In this document: positions 34,953 to 44,471 of the stretch, in pieces | Layout of the letters: each line of letters begins with the position of its first letter | Numbering within the stretch: position 1 is the stretch's first letter | From: Halobacteriovorax marinus | GTDB lineage: Bacteria; Bdellovibrionota; Bacteriovoracia; Bacteriovoracales; Bacteriovoracaceae | Assembly: GCA_002163155.1 (NCBI GenBank) | Contig: MAAO01000016.1 | Coordinates: 62,001 to 126,000 of the forward strand | Length of the DNA: 64,000 nucleotides | Direction of reading: 5' to 3' | Made by a program: the position numbers and the translations under genes | The notes under the pieces: generated by a model | Told to the model about the DNA's origin: nothing | Seen by the model: only the letters and a program-made list of their open reading frames with translations | The model's database searches: none

Positions 34953-36437
34953 ATGAACTATATACTCTCAATAGACCAGGGAACTACTGGAACAACTGCT
35001 GTATTAATAAATGCCAAGTCCCTAGAGTTTGTCGATAAAGTAAACAAAGAGTTTCCACAGATCTTCCCAAGGCCTTCCTGGGTCGAACATAACTTAAATG
35101 ACATTTGGCAAACAGTTGAAGAAACGATCCGTGAAATTTTAAATAAAAACAATTTAAACACAAAAGACATTGAATGCATTGGTATTACGAATCAAAGAGA
35201 GACAACTTGTGCCTTTTCTAAAGACGGGAAACCTTTAGCCAATGCTATAGTCTGGCAGGACAGAAGAACAAGTGAATTTTGTGACTCAATTAAGGATAAA
35301 AGTGAACACATTAGAGATCTCACAGGCCTTCCCATTGATCCTTATTTCTCAGGAACTAAGATGCGCTGGTTACTTCAGAACAGTGAAGAAGTTATAAAGG
35401 CGTACAAAGAGGATAACCTTCTCTTTGGAACCATAGAAACTTTTCTTCTATACAAGCTCACAGGAAATTTAATTCACAAAACTGAAGCGTCTAATGCATC
35501 CAGAACTTTACTAATGGATATATCAGAATGTAAGTGGAGTGATGAGCTTCTAGAAATATTTAGTGTTCCAAAATCTACACTACCAGAAATTTGTGATTCA
35601 TTTTGCGAGTTTGGAAAAACTAAAGGTTTAAGTTTTTTACCTGATGGAATAAAAATTACTGGGATGCTTGGTGATCAACAAAGTGCACTTTTTGGTCAAG
35701 CAGGATTATCCACTGGAGACATGAAGTGTACTTACGGTACCGGTGCATTCATGCTTTTAAATACAGGAACAGAAATAAAGAAGTCTCAAAATGGACTACT
35801 TACAACCGTTGCCTATAAAGAAAATGGAAAAGCTCACTATGCTTTAGAAGGGAGCACGTATATATGTGGTGCGGCTGTTCAGTGGCTTAGAGATAATTTA
35901 AAACTCTTTGAATCAAGCCCAGAAGTTGAGCAACTTGCAAAGAAAGTTGAAAACTTAGCAGAGATGGAACATGTTATGTTTCTCCCCTTCTTTACTGGTA
36001 TTGGCTCTCCTCACTGGAACGCAGAAGCCAAAGCTGCTCTCATAGGACTCACAAGAGACACAGGTACACACCATATTGCTAGGGCCTGCTTAGATGGAAT
36101 GGCCCTTTCCATTAATGATCTCATTAATGCTATGGTTGCTGACACAGGATCACCCATTGAAAGTCTAAAAGTTGATGGTGGAGCTGTTGCCAATAATCTA
36201 TTAATGAACATTCAAGCAACAATTTCTAATATCGAAATTATCCGTCCAAAAATTACTGAAACTACTGCCTTTGGTGCTGCACTAGCTGCAGCCATTGGTG
36301 CCGGAATCATCAAGAAAGAAAAAGTTTTAGATCTTTGGCAAAAGGATACGTCATTTATGTCTATTGAAAGTGAAGTGTCGCATTACAATATGAAAAAAGA
36401 CAAATGGACAAAAAATATCAAAAACCTGTTTCTTTAG
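34953..36437 (+). CDS. glpK: Glycerol kinase
   Basis: A 494-residue FGGY-family kinase. SIDQGTTGTTAVL is the N-terminal phosphate loop, AIVWQDRRT follows near residue 97, then GMLGDQQSALFGQ, YGTGAFML, and the C-terminal DGGAVANNLLMNIQA. It phosphorylates glycerol to glycerol-3-phosphate. GAGGAAG immediately upstream of the ATG is a good ribosome site. No glpF or glpD is adjacent in the window. Confidence 0.96.
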   Translation: MNYILSIDQGTTGTTAVLINAKSLEFVDKVNKEFPQIFPRPSWVEHNLNDIWQTVEETIREILNKNNLNTKDIECIGITNQRETTCAFSKDGKPLANAIVWQDRRTSEFCDSIKDKSEHIRDLTGLPIDPYFSGTKMRWLLQNSEEVIKAYKEDNLLFGTIETFLLYKLTGNLIHKTEASNASRTLLMDISECKWSDELLEIFSVPKSTLPEICDSFCEFGKTKGLSFLPDGIKITGMLGDQQSALFGQAGLSTGDMKCTYGTGAFMLLNTGTEIKKSQNGLLTTVAYKENGKAHYALEGSTYICGAAVQWLRDNLKLFESSPEVEQLAKKVENLAEMEHVMFLPFFTGIGSPHWNAEAKAALIGLTRDTGTHHIARACLDGMALSINDLINAMVADTGSPIESLKVDGGAVANNLLMNIQATISNIEIIRPKITETTAFGAALAAAIGAGIIKKEKVLDLWQKDTSFMSIESEVSHYNMKKDKWTKNIKNLFL

Positions 36438-36443
36438 AATTTC

Positions 36444-36468
36444 AAGGGTCTCTTCTTTAGAGATCCTT
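36444..36468. terminator. Possible hairpin between convergent glpK and radA
   Basis: A 9-bp stem with one G.T pair (36444-36452 with 36460-36468, loop TTCTTTA) lies between the glpK stop and the radA stop. The T-run is poor on both strands, so termination strength is doubtful. Confidence 0.4.
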
Positions 36469-37840
36469 AGAACATTTTCTCAATTTCTTTAATCGTTTTA
36501 ATTCCCCTCATTTGAATTTTTGTTTTACCTTTAAACTCATTTGCTAGTTTATATGACGTTACCAATCTTTTATAATTAAGTTGTTCCATTTCCGCTAAAC
36601 GTTTTTCAAAATGTGTTACTGATCTTACTTCGCCAGTTAACCCCACCTCTCCTAAAAAAATGGTTTGACTATCTATATACTTTCCTTGAAAAGAACTTAT
36701 TAAAGAGGCAATGATGCTTAAATCTGTATCCCTTGTGACCAATTTAATTCCGCCAACAACATTTAAAAAAATATCATTATAACCAAGTGGAAGATCTAGA
36801 TATTTTTCGATTACTGCCACTAACATAGAAAGCCTATTGCTTTCTATTCCTTGTGTTGTTCTTCTTCCATTTCCAAACTTATTTTCAATAACAAGTGCTT
36901 GTATCTCGACAAAGAGCGGCCTTGAACCTTCATTAATACAACTTAAACTTCTCCCGAAGACGTCTCTTAAATTTTCATCTAAAAAGTATTGTGATGGATT
37001 AAGAACTTCTTTCAGCCCATTTTCCTTCATTTCAAAAATGCCTACTTCATTTGTATTCCCAAATCTATTCTTAATCGCCCTAAGCATACGGTAATGTCCA
37101 AATTGATCTCCTTCAAAGTATATAACTGTATCAACCATATGCTCGAGTATTTTTGGTCCTGCAATTGATCCCTCTTTAGTTATATGACCTACAACAAAAC
37201 AAGTAATTCCGTGAGATTTTACATGATTCATTAACTCGTATGTTACTTCTCTTATTTGCGAAACTGTTCCAGGTGCCGACTGTATTTCTGAGGACGTTGT
37301 TGTTTGAATAGAATCTAAAACCATAAACTTTGGCTTCAATTTTTTAATTTGTTTTAAAATTCTCTGCCAATTCGTTTCATTGTAAATATAGAAATTTGAA
37401 TCTTTTAAACCCAATCGTTTTGATCTATTAGCGACCTGAGAGTTTGATTCTTCACCTGAGACGTAGAGAATTGAATTTTTTGGATTAAGTATTGTTAGTC
37501 TACTTAACAGCTCTGTTAACAATGTAGATTTTCCTATTCCAGGTTCGCCCCCAATAAGGATAAGACTGCCTTGAACTAAACCTCCTCCTAGCACACGATC
37601 AAATTCTCCAATGCCTGAAGTGCAACGAGTGTAAGTCTCTGCATCTATCTCTGAAATTCTCTTTGGTCCTTCAATTTCTCTCGATTCGTCTCTCTTGTGT
37701 GCCTTCATTTCGGCCCTAGAGGAGAAGGTTTGTTCCTCAAAAGAGTTCCATTCCTGACAATCTGAACATTTTCCTACCCACTTCGGGCTCTGAAAACCGC
37801 AAATCTGACAGGTGTAAGTTACCGAATTCTTATTAGCCAT
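36467..37840 (-). CDS. radA: DNA repair protein RadA
   Basis: A 457-residue RadA. There is an N-terminal zinc finger (CQICGFQSPKWVGKCSDC) and a RecA-like ATPase with Walker A GGEPGIGKSTLL (about 95). The RadA-specific KNRFG motif follows (IKNRFGNTNEVG, about 258), then a C-terminal Lon-like domain (NDIFLNVVGGIKLVTRDTDLS). It promotes branch migration in recombination. The ATG at 37838-37840 is chosen over an upstream GTG because AAGG sits 8 bases before it. Confidence 0.95.
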   Translation of the reverse strand: MANKNSVTYTCQICGFQSPKWVGKCSDCQEWNSFEEQTFSSRAEMKAHKRDESREIEGPKRISEIDAETYTRCTSGIGEFDRVLGGGLVQGSLILIGGEPGIGKSTLLTELLSRLTILNPKNSILYVSGEESNSQVANRSKRLGLKDSNFYIYNETNWQRILKQIKKLKPKFMVLDSIQTTTSSEIQSAPGTVSQIREVTYELMNHVKSHGITCFVVGHITKEGSIAGPKILEHMVDTVIYFEGDQFGHYRMLRAIKNRFGNTNEVGIFEMKENGLKEVLNPSQYFLDENLRDVFGRSLSCINEGSRPLFVEIQALVIENKFGNGRRTTQGIESNRLSMLVAVIEKYLDLPLGYNDIFLNVVGGIKLVTRDTDLSIIASLISSFQGKYIDSQTIFLGEVGLTGEVRSVTHFEKRLAEMEQLNYKRLVTSYKLANEFKGKTKIQMRGIKTIKEIEKMF

Positions 37841-37951
37841 CTGTAATACCTTCACTAAAATTAATTTGTTTTGCCATATGCATCATTTATATATATTTAA
37901 TGGTTGAATTAGTTTCGATCTAAAAAATATCAACCAACAAATAGGTGAAAA

Positions 37952-39388
37952 ATGAAATCATTATTTATCCTTTTACTAATTACACTCACGTCTACAACTT
38001 TTGCGAGTTCAGACTTTTATTCAAAATTCTCTCCTACAGAGGGAGCACAAGCTTTTGAAATCATGTATGACAAAGTTTCAAATGCTAAAAAGATCGTTTA
38101 TGCGACAATTTATTCTTGGTCAGACAGGGGAATCACTAAGGCCTTCGAACAGGCCCTAGCTAATGGTGCTGATGTACGTATTGTTCTTCACCCAAGTCTT
38201 GCTAAAAAAGATCGTATAAAGAAAACAGCGAAAGAACTCGAAGCTCTTGGTGCTCATTTAAAAATCGCAAAAATGAATATGCATGAAAAGTTCATTATTG
38301 TTGACAGCAAATTTTTAGTAAACTCAAGTGCAAATATGTCAGGTGGTGCAAAGAATAGATATAGTGAGAACTTTATTTATCATTCAGTGAAATCAACTCA
38401 AGGTAAGAAGCTTGTAAAAGATTTTGGGAATGAATTCGCAATTCTTTGGAACTCAGCAAAGGATATCATCACAAATAATGAAGAAAATGCTCCAAAGCTA
38501 AATATTGCAACTGTAAACAACCTTCCAAATACTGGTGAATCGACACTTTATTCTAGTTCAATGAACTATAGTATTAAAGATAACAAAACTACTTCTGCTG
38601 CCTATAAACAAGGTAAGTACATTAAACTTTCAAGAATTGGTGGAACAAGAAATCAAACTTGGCAAGTTAGAGACATCATCATTAAAAGAATAGACTCTGC
38701 TAAAAAGAACATTCTTCTATCACTTAACCATTTCAATATTAGGGCCATTTCAGATGCTCTTATTGAAGCTGTTAAAAGAGGTGTTGATGTTAGATTAACA
38801 GTAGATAACCAAGAATTTAAAACAAGACCAAATAATAAAGAAATGACTCCTCAATTCGTAAAAGATTGGAAAGCACTTGCAGGAAACAGTAGAAAGCAAG
38901 TTCCAGTAAGAGTTAAATACTACTCTCACTCACCATCTCCAAGACATTGGCTTTTAAATCATCATAAATTTATAATTGTTGATTTTGATAAAGACGAGCT
39001 AGAGAAAACAATTCTAATCTCAGGATCATACAATCTTTCAAAGACGGCAGAGCATAATCAATTTGATAATGTGGTTGTTTATACTGGTGCTGACAACGCT
39101 CAAATCTTTAAAGAATTCAAAGGTGAGTTTGATTACTTATGGTTTTTAAATAGAGATAATAGTGACAAACCAAAATCTGAGATAATGGCCAAGTTCACAA
39201 CTCTTAAGGGAGAAAGTTCAATTCCTCTGCACCTAAGAGAAGCTGTTTCACTTAAATGGTCAGAAGTATTCGCGATAAGAAAGAAAGTTGCAAAGTTTGC
39301 TAAAGGTATTTTTTCTCAAGCTTACAAGAATAGAAACTGTCTCTACTATGATTTTGCTAAGAAATCTTATTGGGGTTGTCCTAAATAA
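37952..39388 (+). CDS. Secreted phospholipase D-like protein with two HKD motifs
   Basis: A 478-residue protein with a signal peptide (MKSLFILLLITLTSTTFAS). Two PLD half-sites are visible: MHEKFIIVDSKFLVNSSANMS at about residue 109 and HHKFIIVDFDKDELE with SGSYNLS at about 335. Both have the H-x-K-x4-D pattern. Family members are phospholipases, cardiolipin synthases or nucleases acting through a phospho-histidine. With a cleavable signal and no membrane helices this is likely exported to periplasm or medium. In a predator it could act on prey lipids or DNA, which is speculation. A strong terminator follows. Confidence 0.87.
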   Translation: MKSLFILLLITLTSTTFASSDFYSKFSPTEGAQAFEIMYDKVSNAKKIVYATIYSWSDRGITKAFEQALANGADVRIVLHPSLAKKDRIKKTAKELEALGAHLKIAKMNMHEKFIIVDSKFLVNSSANMSGGAKNRYSENFIYHSVKSTQGKKLVKDFGNEFAILWNSAKDIITNNEENAPKLNIATVNNLPNTGESTLYSSSMNYSIKDNKTTSAAYKQGKYIKLSRIGGTRNQTWQVRDIIIKRIDSAKKNILLSLNHFNIRAISDALIEAVKRGVDVRLTVDNQEFKTRPNNKEMTPQFVKDWKALAGNSRKQVPVRVKYYSHSPSPRHWLLNHHKFIIVDFDKDELEKTILISGSYNLSKTAEHNQFDNVVVYTGADNAQIFKEFKGEFDYLWFLNRDNSDKPKSEIMAKFTTLKGESSIPLHLREAVSLKWSEVFAIRKKVAKFAKGIFSQAYKNRNCLYYDFAKKSYWGCPK

Positions 39389-39411
39389 TAGTTTTACCAT
39401 TTGTAGGATAT

Positions 39412-39438
39412 ATAAAGCGCTCGAATGAGCGCTTTTTT
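39412..39438 (+). terminator. Terminator of the phospholipase D-like gene
   Basis: A perfect 8-bp stem (39415-39422 with 39427-39434, loop GAAT) is followed by a six-T run to 39438. It sits 25 bases after the stop codon and before the convergent ligase gene. Confidence 0.92.
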
Positions 39439-39463
39439 AATATGCAACATGGAAAAAAGTTAT

Positions 39464-41341
39464 TTATGAAATTTTATCCATCAACTCTTTTTCAGTAACA
39501 ATTGATATCTCTAAAGATTGTGCTTTCTTTAGTTTACTAGACCCACTACTTTGATCATTCGTAAGAAGAATATCTGTATTTTTAGATACAGAAGTCACAA
39601 CTACTCCTCCAGCATCTCTAATTTTAGATTCGATGACAGAGCGTTTTTCCGAAAGTGATCCCGTAATACAAATCTTTTTTCCTGAGATTATTGAATCAAT
39701 TTTTTCGACTTCTTTAAAGTTAAATCCAAAGCTCTCTAGTTTTACTATTAAACCATCTTTTGATTTCAGAGAAGTTACAAACTCCGTAGAAGATCTTTCA
39801 GCGAAACCGTCTACTTCCATTAATTTTTCAGCAGTAATTGCATTTAATTTTTCTAGGGTATCGAAACCAGCAAAAACAACTTTTTCACATTTATTATAGG
39901 CTCCACCACTTATGCCAAGAGCTGAAAGAAAGGTTATCAGGTCAACTGATTTACTATTTTCAATTGCACTAATGAGTTTAGTTGCCAATTTTTCTTTTAC
40001 CTTATCGAGAGTCAATAGTTGCTCGTGCGTTAGTTCATAGAGATCAGAAATATTAGTGACTAATTTTGCTTTAATTAATTCTTCGAGTCTCTTACTACTT
40101 AAGTCATCGATGCCAATTTTTTGAATATAATTTAATATTCCTTCTTTGACGATTGCAGGACACTTTTCATTTTTACATACTAATCGGATATCTTCTGTTG
40201 CAACCATCTTATCGCAAGACGGGCAATTTGTAGGAATGACAAATTCGTTCTCAGAAGCTTCAATAACTGAAAGAAACTTTGGTATAACTTCACCCGAACG
40301 AATAATTTCAATAGTGTCTCCACTCTTTAATTCATACTGTCTTACGAGACCAAAATTATGAAGAGTTACTCTGGAAATTGTAGCTCCACTAATTTCGACA
40401 GGTTCTACATTGGCCACTGGTGTAAGAATTCCATTTCTAGATACTCCCCAAATAATTTCATTGATTTTTGTTGGCTTTGATTCACCTTGAAATTTAAAGG
40501 CCATTTTATAACGAGGGTGATGAGCTGTTTCCCCTAACTCTCGATGCCATTTTAAATCATTGTAGCTAAAAACAATTCCATCAATAAGAAAGTTTCCTTC
40601 GGCCATAAATTCTTTAGCAGTATCTATTACATCTTCTATCGTTTTTCTATTTTTATGAATTGTATAATCTAGTGTTTTAAATCCATAAGAAATCAATTTT
40701 TTTATTTTTGCTTCTTCTGTCTTTAAATGTTCGTTGGTAATAAGTTCAAAAGCTTTAAATGTTAAATTTCTTGAAAGTTCCAGATGATCTTTTCTAGAAA
40801 TTAAACCTGCTACTATATTTCTTTGAGAAGTAGGTTTGTCTAATCCTAAGGCAACCATTTCATCTGAAAGATGAAAGAAGCTGGCTTCTTCACAAAATAT
40901 TTCACCTCTTACTTCAATTCTCTCAGGACTATTTATGTTTTTTGGAATTGAATTTATCCAAAGAGTTTTTTGGGTAATATTTTCTCCAAAAGAACCATCA
41001 CCTCTGGTTTTAGCCAAGACCATTTTTCCATTTTCATAAATGATAGAACAACTCATTCCATCAATTTTATACATGGAGAGGACAGGTCTCTCCTCCATCC
41101 AAGATACTAATTCATCTAGTATATATGTCTTAGACAGACTCAACATTTTTTCATCATGCTTTACTTTAGCTTCACTTTTTACCAGACTCCCTACAACTTT
41201 AAGAATGGCGCTATTAGGACTCCGTTCCTTGAGTTCATCTTCTAACTTGTCATATTCATGATCAGCAATTTCTGCTCTACCTTGATAATAGAGCACCTTA
41301 TGATGCTTGATCAGTTTTTCTAGTTCTTCAATATTTTTCAT
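39464..41341 (-). CDS. ligA: NAD-dependent DNA ligase (divergent LigA)
   Basis: A 625-residue LigA-type enzyme. The NMN-binding Ia domain includes EIADHEYDKLEDEL. The adenylation motif KIDGMSCSIIYENG has the catalytic Lys (about 92) and is followed by KTRGDGSFGENIT. The OB domain is next, then a four-Cys zinc finger (CPSC...CKNEKC), helix-hairpin-helix repeats (about 405-545), and a C-terminal BRCT domain (SGKKICITGSLSEKRSVIES). It is shorter than typical LigA (about 670). The usual RNAAAGSLRQ segment reads RNIVAGLISRK, so it is divergent and may be a second, specialised ligase. The ATG at 41339-41341 is preferred over a GTG three codons upstream. Confidence 0.88.
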   Translation of the reverse strand: MKNIEELEKLIKHHKVLYYQGRAEIADHEYDKLEDELKERSPNSAILKVVGSLVKSEAKVKHDEKMLSLSKTYILDELVSWMEERPVLSMYKIDGMSCSIIYENGKMVLAKTRGDGSFGENITQKTLWINSIPKNINSPERIEVRGEIFCEEASFFHLSDEMVALGLDKPTSQRNIVAGLISRKDHLELSRNLTFKAFELITNEHLKTEEAKIKKLISYGFKTLDYTIHKNRKTIEDVIDTAKEFMAEGNFLIDGIVFSYNDLKWHRELGETAHHPRYKMAFKFQGESKPTKINEIIWGVSRNGILTPVANVEPVEISGATISRVTLHNFGLVRQYELKSGDTIEIIRSGEVIPKFLSVIEASENEFVIPTNCPSCDKMVATEDIRLVCKNEKCPAIVKEGILNYIQKIGIDDLSSKRLEELIKAKLVTNISDLYELTHEQLLTLDKVKEKLATKLISAIENSKSVDLITFLSALGISGGAYNKCEKVVFAGFDTLEKLNAITAEKLMEVDGFAERSSTEFVTSLKSKDGLIVKLESFGFNFKEVEKIDSIISGKKICITGSLSEKRSVIESKIRDAGGVVVTSVSKNTDILLTNDQSSGSSKLKKAQSLEISIVTEKELMDKIS

Positions 41342-41352
41342 TTTTTTCACTT

Positions 41353-42828
41353 TTAAAAATTAAATCTTACTCCGCCATTAAACGTAGTATCTTTTAAAGT
41401 TATTGATCTTCCGTTCGTGAATTCAGCCTTATTTGAACTAAAGTCAATTCCACCTTCTATCGACATGTTTGGACTATACTTATAACTTCCACCAATTTCG
41501 ACATTGTAATTACTACTTGATTCATCTTCTCCGTAGAGAACTTCTTGTTCCGAGTAACTAGAAGTTAACATGAATTCTAATCGTAGAAATGCCCTATATC
41601 TTTTCATGATTGGAAGACTTCCCTTACCACCAAGAATAATTCCACTAAATGAGACATCGCCAATTTTATCTGCAGATTGATTATCTAACCCGTAACCGTA
41701 CTTGGCATAACCTACATAGCCATCGAGCTGTGGACCATAGAAGAATCCAAGAGGAAGATATCTATATCCTCCCTTAATTTTCCAAATACTATTTGATGCT
41801 GAATTTGTGCTCGTTCCTAACGTTCCACTTTTTTGTTTGTAGGTTCCAAACTTTGAAGAGATTTCTAAACTTCCCCAATAATTTCTTGTGGCCCACAATT
41901 CACCATGAATGCGAACTCCTAAGAGCATACCACTCATATTATTAGTAGCTGAACCCGTTGAGCTTGATACTTTTCCACTTCCTAAGAGAGCAGATAAACC
42001 TACTGTTCCTAATCTACCGAAGCTATATTTTTTATTCTCATCCATTCGTTCGTATGGAAGCCTCAATAAATCACTTTTTCTCTTCTCTTCACTTTTCTTT
42101 AAAAGTACCCAATCATCAATCTCAACCCTTTTTCTTGTTGAGTATTTATCTATCTTTCCTTGCGATTGAGTCGTTGAAACATAGAATATTCTTCCGACTG
42201 CAAGTTTTTCTGTTTCCCAGTCTACAATTTCTTTAAATAGAGGATGTTTCTTTTTTCTTACAGGTCTTAGAATCTCTACATTATCACTTACGAATACACC
42301 GTAATCTTTACCCAAGTCCACAGTAAATTGATTACCCAAAATACCTAATATTCTACCATCATAGGGAATACTCTTTTCGTAGAGATTGAGCCAGTTTTTC
42401 ACTGTTTGACCTATAACCACAGCATCATTTGACTCTAGTTGTAGTTTTTCTTTAAAATATATATCTCTACCATTGGCACCAATAACAATAAGTTGTGCAA
42501 TTACACCCTTTCCGATATTTTCAATATCTACTTTAATTAAGCTTCCAGCTTTTGTTTTATCTGCAACTACTTTTAAAACATCTGGGTTATTTAAATGTTC
42601 ATTTAAGTTTCTTTTAAAATTACCTAGAATATTTATAATTTCAGAATTGGGTCTGTAGTAACACCATTGAGAGGATCGAAGATATCTTTCAACTTCTTCA
42701 TATACTTTATACCCTAAAGCTCCACCAACAGAGTCTTTAACTGGTAATAACATACATCTTCTCATGGAGTGAGATGCCATGGCCGGAGCCATTAATACAA
42801 ATATAAAAAATATAGACAATATCTTCAT
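41353..42828 (-). CDS. Exported protein with C-terminal beta-barrel-like domain
   Basis: A 491-residue protein with signal peptide (MKILSIFFIFVLMAPAMASH). The N-terminal 150 residues look periplasmic. Residues of about 160-225 (ILGNQFTVDLGKDYGVFVSD, then KLAVGRIFYVSTTQSQGKI) resemble the SH3-like C-terminal domain of FlgT-type proteins. From about 260 the sequence is a Gly/aromatic-rich strand series ending GGVRFNF, suggesting an outer-membrane barrel. The architecture recalls the protein at 2983-3969. Its ATG overlaps the stop of an upstream HTH gene by one base (TAATG), implying co-expression. Confidence 0.62.
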   Translation of the reverse strand: MKILSIFFIFVLMAPAMASHSMRRCMLLPVKDSVGGALGYKVYEEVERYLRSSQWCYYRPNSEIINILGNFKRNLNEHLNNPDVLKVVADKTKAGSLIKVDIENIGKGVIAQLIVIGANGRDIYFKEKLQLESNDAVVIGQTVKNWLNLYEKSIPYDGRILGILGNQFTVDLGKDYGVFVSDNVEILRPVRKKKHPLFKEIVDWETEKLAVGRIFYVSTTQSQGKIDKYSTRKRVEIDDWVLLKKSEEKRKSDLLRLPYERMDENKKYSFGRLGTVGLSALLGSGKVSSSTGSATNNMSGMLLGVRIHGELWATRNYWGSLEISSKFGTYKQKSGTLGTSTNSASNSIWKIKGGYRYLPLGFFYGPQLDGYVGYAKYGYGLDNQSADKIGDVSFSGIILGGKGSLPIMKRYRAFLRLEFMLTSSYSEQEVLYGEDESSSNYNVEIGGSYKYSPNMSIEGGIDFSSNKAEFTNGRSITLKDTTFNGGVRFNF

Positions 42829-43169
42829 TAAAGCTCCAATGGGATAGCAGGAAGTATATTGTTCTCTACCTTATTATTTTCATACAAATTCACTAACATT
42901 TTAAGTTCATCATTCTCCAACTTAATTGTCTTAACTTGGAGTTCTAACTCTTGAACTCTAAACTTAAGCTTTAAAGTTTCACCTTCAGTGCTCGCAGAGT
43001 TTTGCTTATTTCTCATATAATTTTCAGTTGAAATGCTAATAAGAAATTTTCCGTTTTCTTTTTTAAACTTTACCCGCTCCGCCTTAATATATCTGCGAAC
43101 CGTAGAAATCGATAAATCTCTCAATTGTGCGTATTCAAGAATAGATAGCCATATTCCGTTGTCTTCCAT
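42828..43169 (-). CDS. Helix-turn-helix protein with C-terminal coiled coil
   Basis: A 113-residue protein. Residues of about 8-45 (LSILEYAQLRDLSISTVRRY, then IKAERVKFKKENGKFLIS) match the MerR/excisionase-type winged helix-turn-helix. A leucine-rich helix of about 40 residues follows (LKLKFRVQELELQVKTIKLE), a likely coiled coil. The ATG at 43167-43169 has GGAG 5 bases upstream and is chosen over one nine codons earlier. Coupling with the downstream barrel gene suggests a regulator of envelope composition or a cytoplasmic partner. Confidence 0.7.
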   Translation of the reverse strand: MEDNGIWLSILEYAQLRDLSISTVRRYIKAERVKFKKENGKFLISISTENYMRNKQNSASTEGETLKLKFRVQELELQVKTIKLENDELKMLVNLYENNKVENNILPAIPLEL

Positions 43170-43295
43170 AATCACTCCATGATTTTGAGTACTCATTCAT
43201 TTTATTCGGTTTAACTTGAATAATCAAAGCTCTTCTAATATCTGACCAAAAAAGTTGTCTTTTTTTTAATTCAGTACCAGTTTATAATCATTTCT

Positions 43296-44471
43296 ATGGA
43301 AAGAGTTGATATATCAAATTACAAGAATATGAAAACTGCACTAGTTCTATCTGGTGGAGTTGTAAAAGCCGCTTCATGGCATTTAGGCGTGGCTTTGGCC
43401 TTAGAAGAACTAGGCTTCACGCTCAAAAATAATGATTCCAAGCCAAGTGATCTTGAAATATCCACTTATGTAGGCTCCAGCGCAGGCTCTCTAATTGGGC
43501 TCTATTTCGCTAGTGGTTTTAGACCAATGGACATTATCGATGCCACAATTAATAAAAATAACAGTAAAATTAGAGCAATTAACTATAAAGACATGCTCAG
43601 CTTGAGAAAACCAAGCATTTTATCTGCCACTTCTGGATTCTATGATCCTCTTGAAGGCTTTCCAGGACTTTTAAAGCGGCTATTAAAGCCCGTTATCTCG
43701 CTTCCTGGAATTTTTACAACACAAGGGCTACATGAGTACCTCTTAGAAAATGTAATCAACGTACAGACATTTGAAGAATTAAAGGCTGATCTTTTTGTCG
43801 TGGCTACACAGCTAGATCACTCAAGAAAAGTCATTTTCAGCAAATATAATTACCCGAATCCGGGACATGATAGTACAGCAAATTATTATACTGGAATTCC
43901 GCTGGCCGAAAGTGTTACCGCTTCTATGAGTGTTCCACCATTTTACAGCCCATATCCCATTAAAAATCCTGTTACTGGTGAAACTGACTACTATATAGAT
44001 GGTGAAATAAGAGAAACTCTTTCAACCCATGTAGCTAACGACCACGACTGCGATTTGATCATTTCCTCTTGGACACATACTCCCTATCATTATCACGATG
44101 AAATAGGCTCACTTGTTAATTTTGGTCTCCCTGCAATATGTACTCAAGCAATTTACTTGATGATACAAAAAAAGATTGTCGCAAGTAGAGCAAGAAGAGC
44201 TCGTTCTTCTGATATCATTAATACTGTTAATGATTATTTAAGGGCGAATAAGTTTGATGAAAAGCATAGAAAGCAGTTAACATCAATCTTAGAAAGAAAA
44301 TTAGAATTTAAACCAAATGTGCGAATGGTTGATATATACCCCAAGCACGAAGACTATAAACTCTTTTTTAGAAATTCTTTTTCACTAAATCCAGAAAAAA
44401 CCTCACAAATGGTATCTGCTGGTTACAAAAGAACTATAAATATATTTAAACGGCACGAATGGGAAAGTTAA
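43296..44471 (+). CDS. Patatin-like phospholipase
   Basis: A 391-residue patatin-family acyl hydrolase. The oxyanion loop is SGGVVKAASWHLGVAL (about 19-34), the nucleophile elbow GSSAGS at about residue 67, and the catalytic Asp in YYIDGEIRE (about 230). The rest is helical with no transmembrane segment or signal peptide, so it is probably cytosolic or secreted by a non-Sec route. A TATAAT hexamer at 43283-43288 ends 7 bases before the ATG, so the mRNA may be leaderless or translation may start at Met12. Its 3' end overlaps the next gene by 13 bases. Confidence 0.87.
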   Translation: MERVDISNYKNMKTALVLSGGVVKAASWHLGVALALEELGFTLKNNDSKPSDLEISTYVGSSAGSLIGLYFASGFRPMDIIDATINKNNSKIRAINYKDMLSLRKPSILSATSGFYDPLEGFPGLLKRLLKPVISLPGIFTTQGLHEYLLENVINVQTFEELKADLFVVATQLDHSRKVIFSKYNYPNPGHDSTANYYTGIPLAESVTASMSVPPFYSPYPIKNPVTGETDYYIDGEIRETLSTHVANDHDCDLIISSWTHTPYHYHDEIGSLVNFGLPAICTQAIYLMIQKKIVASRARRARSSDIINTVNDYLRANKFDEKHRKQLTSILERKLEFKPNVRMVDIYPKHEDYKLFFRNSFSLNPEKTSQMVSAGYKRTINIFKRHEWES

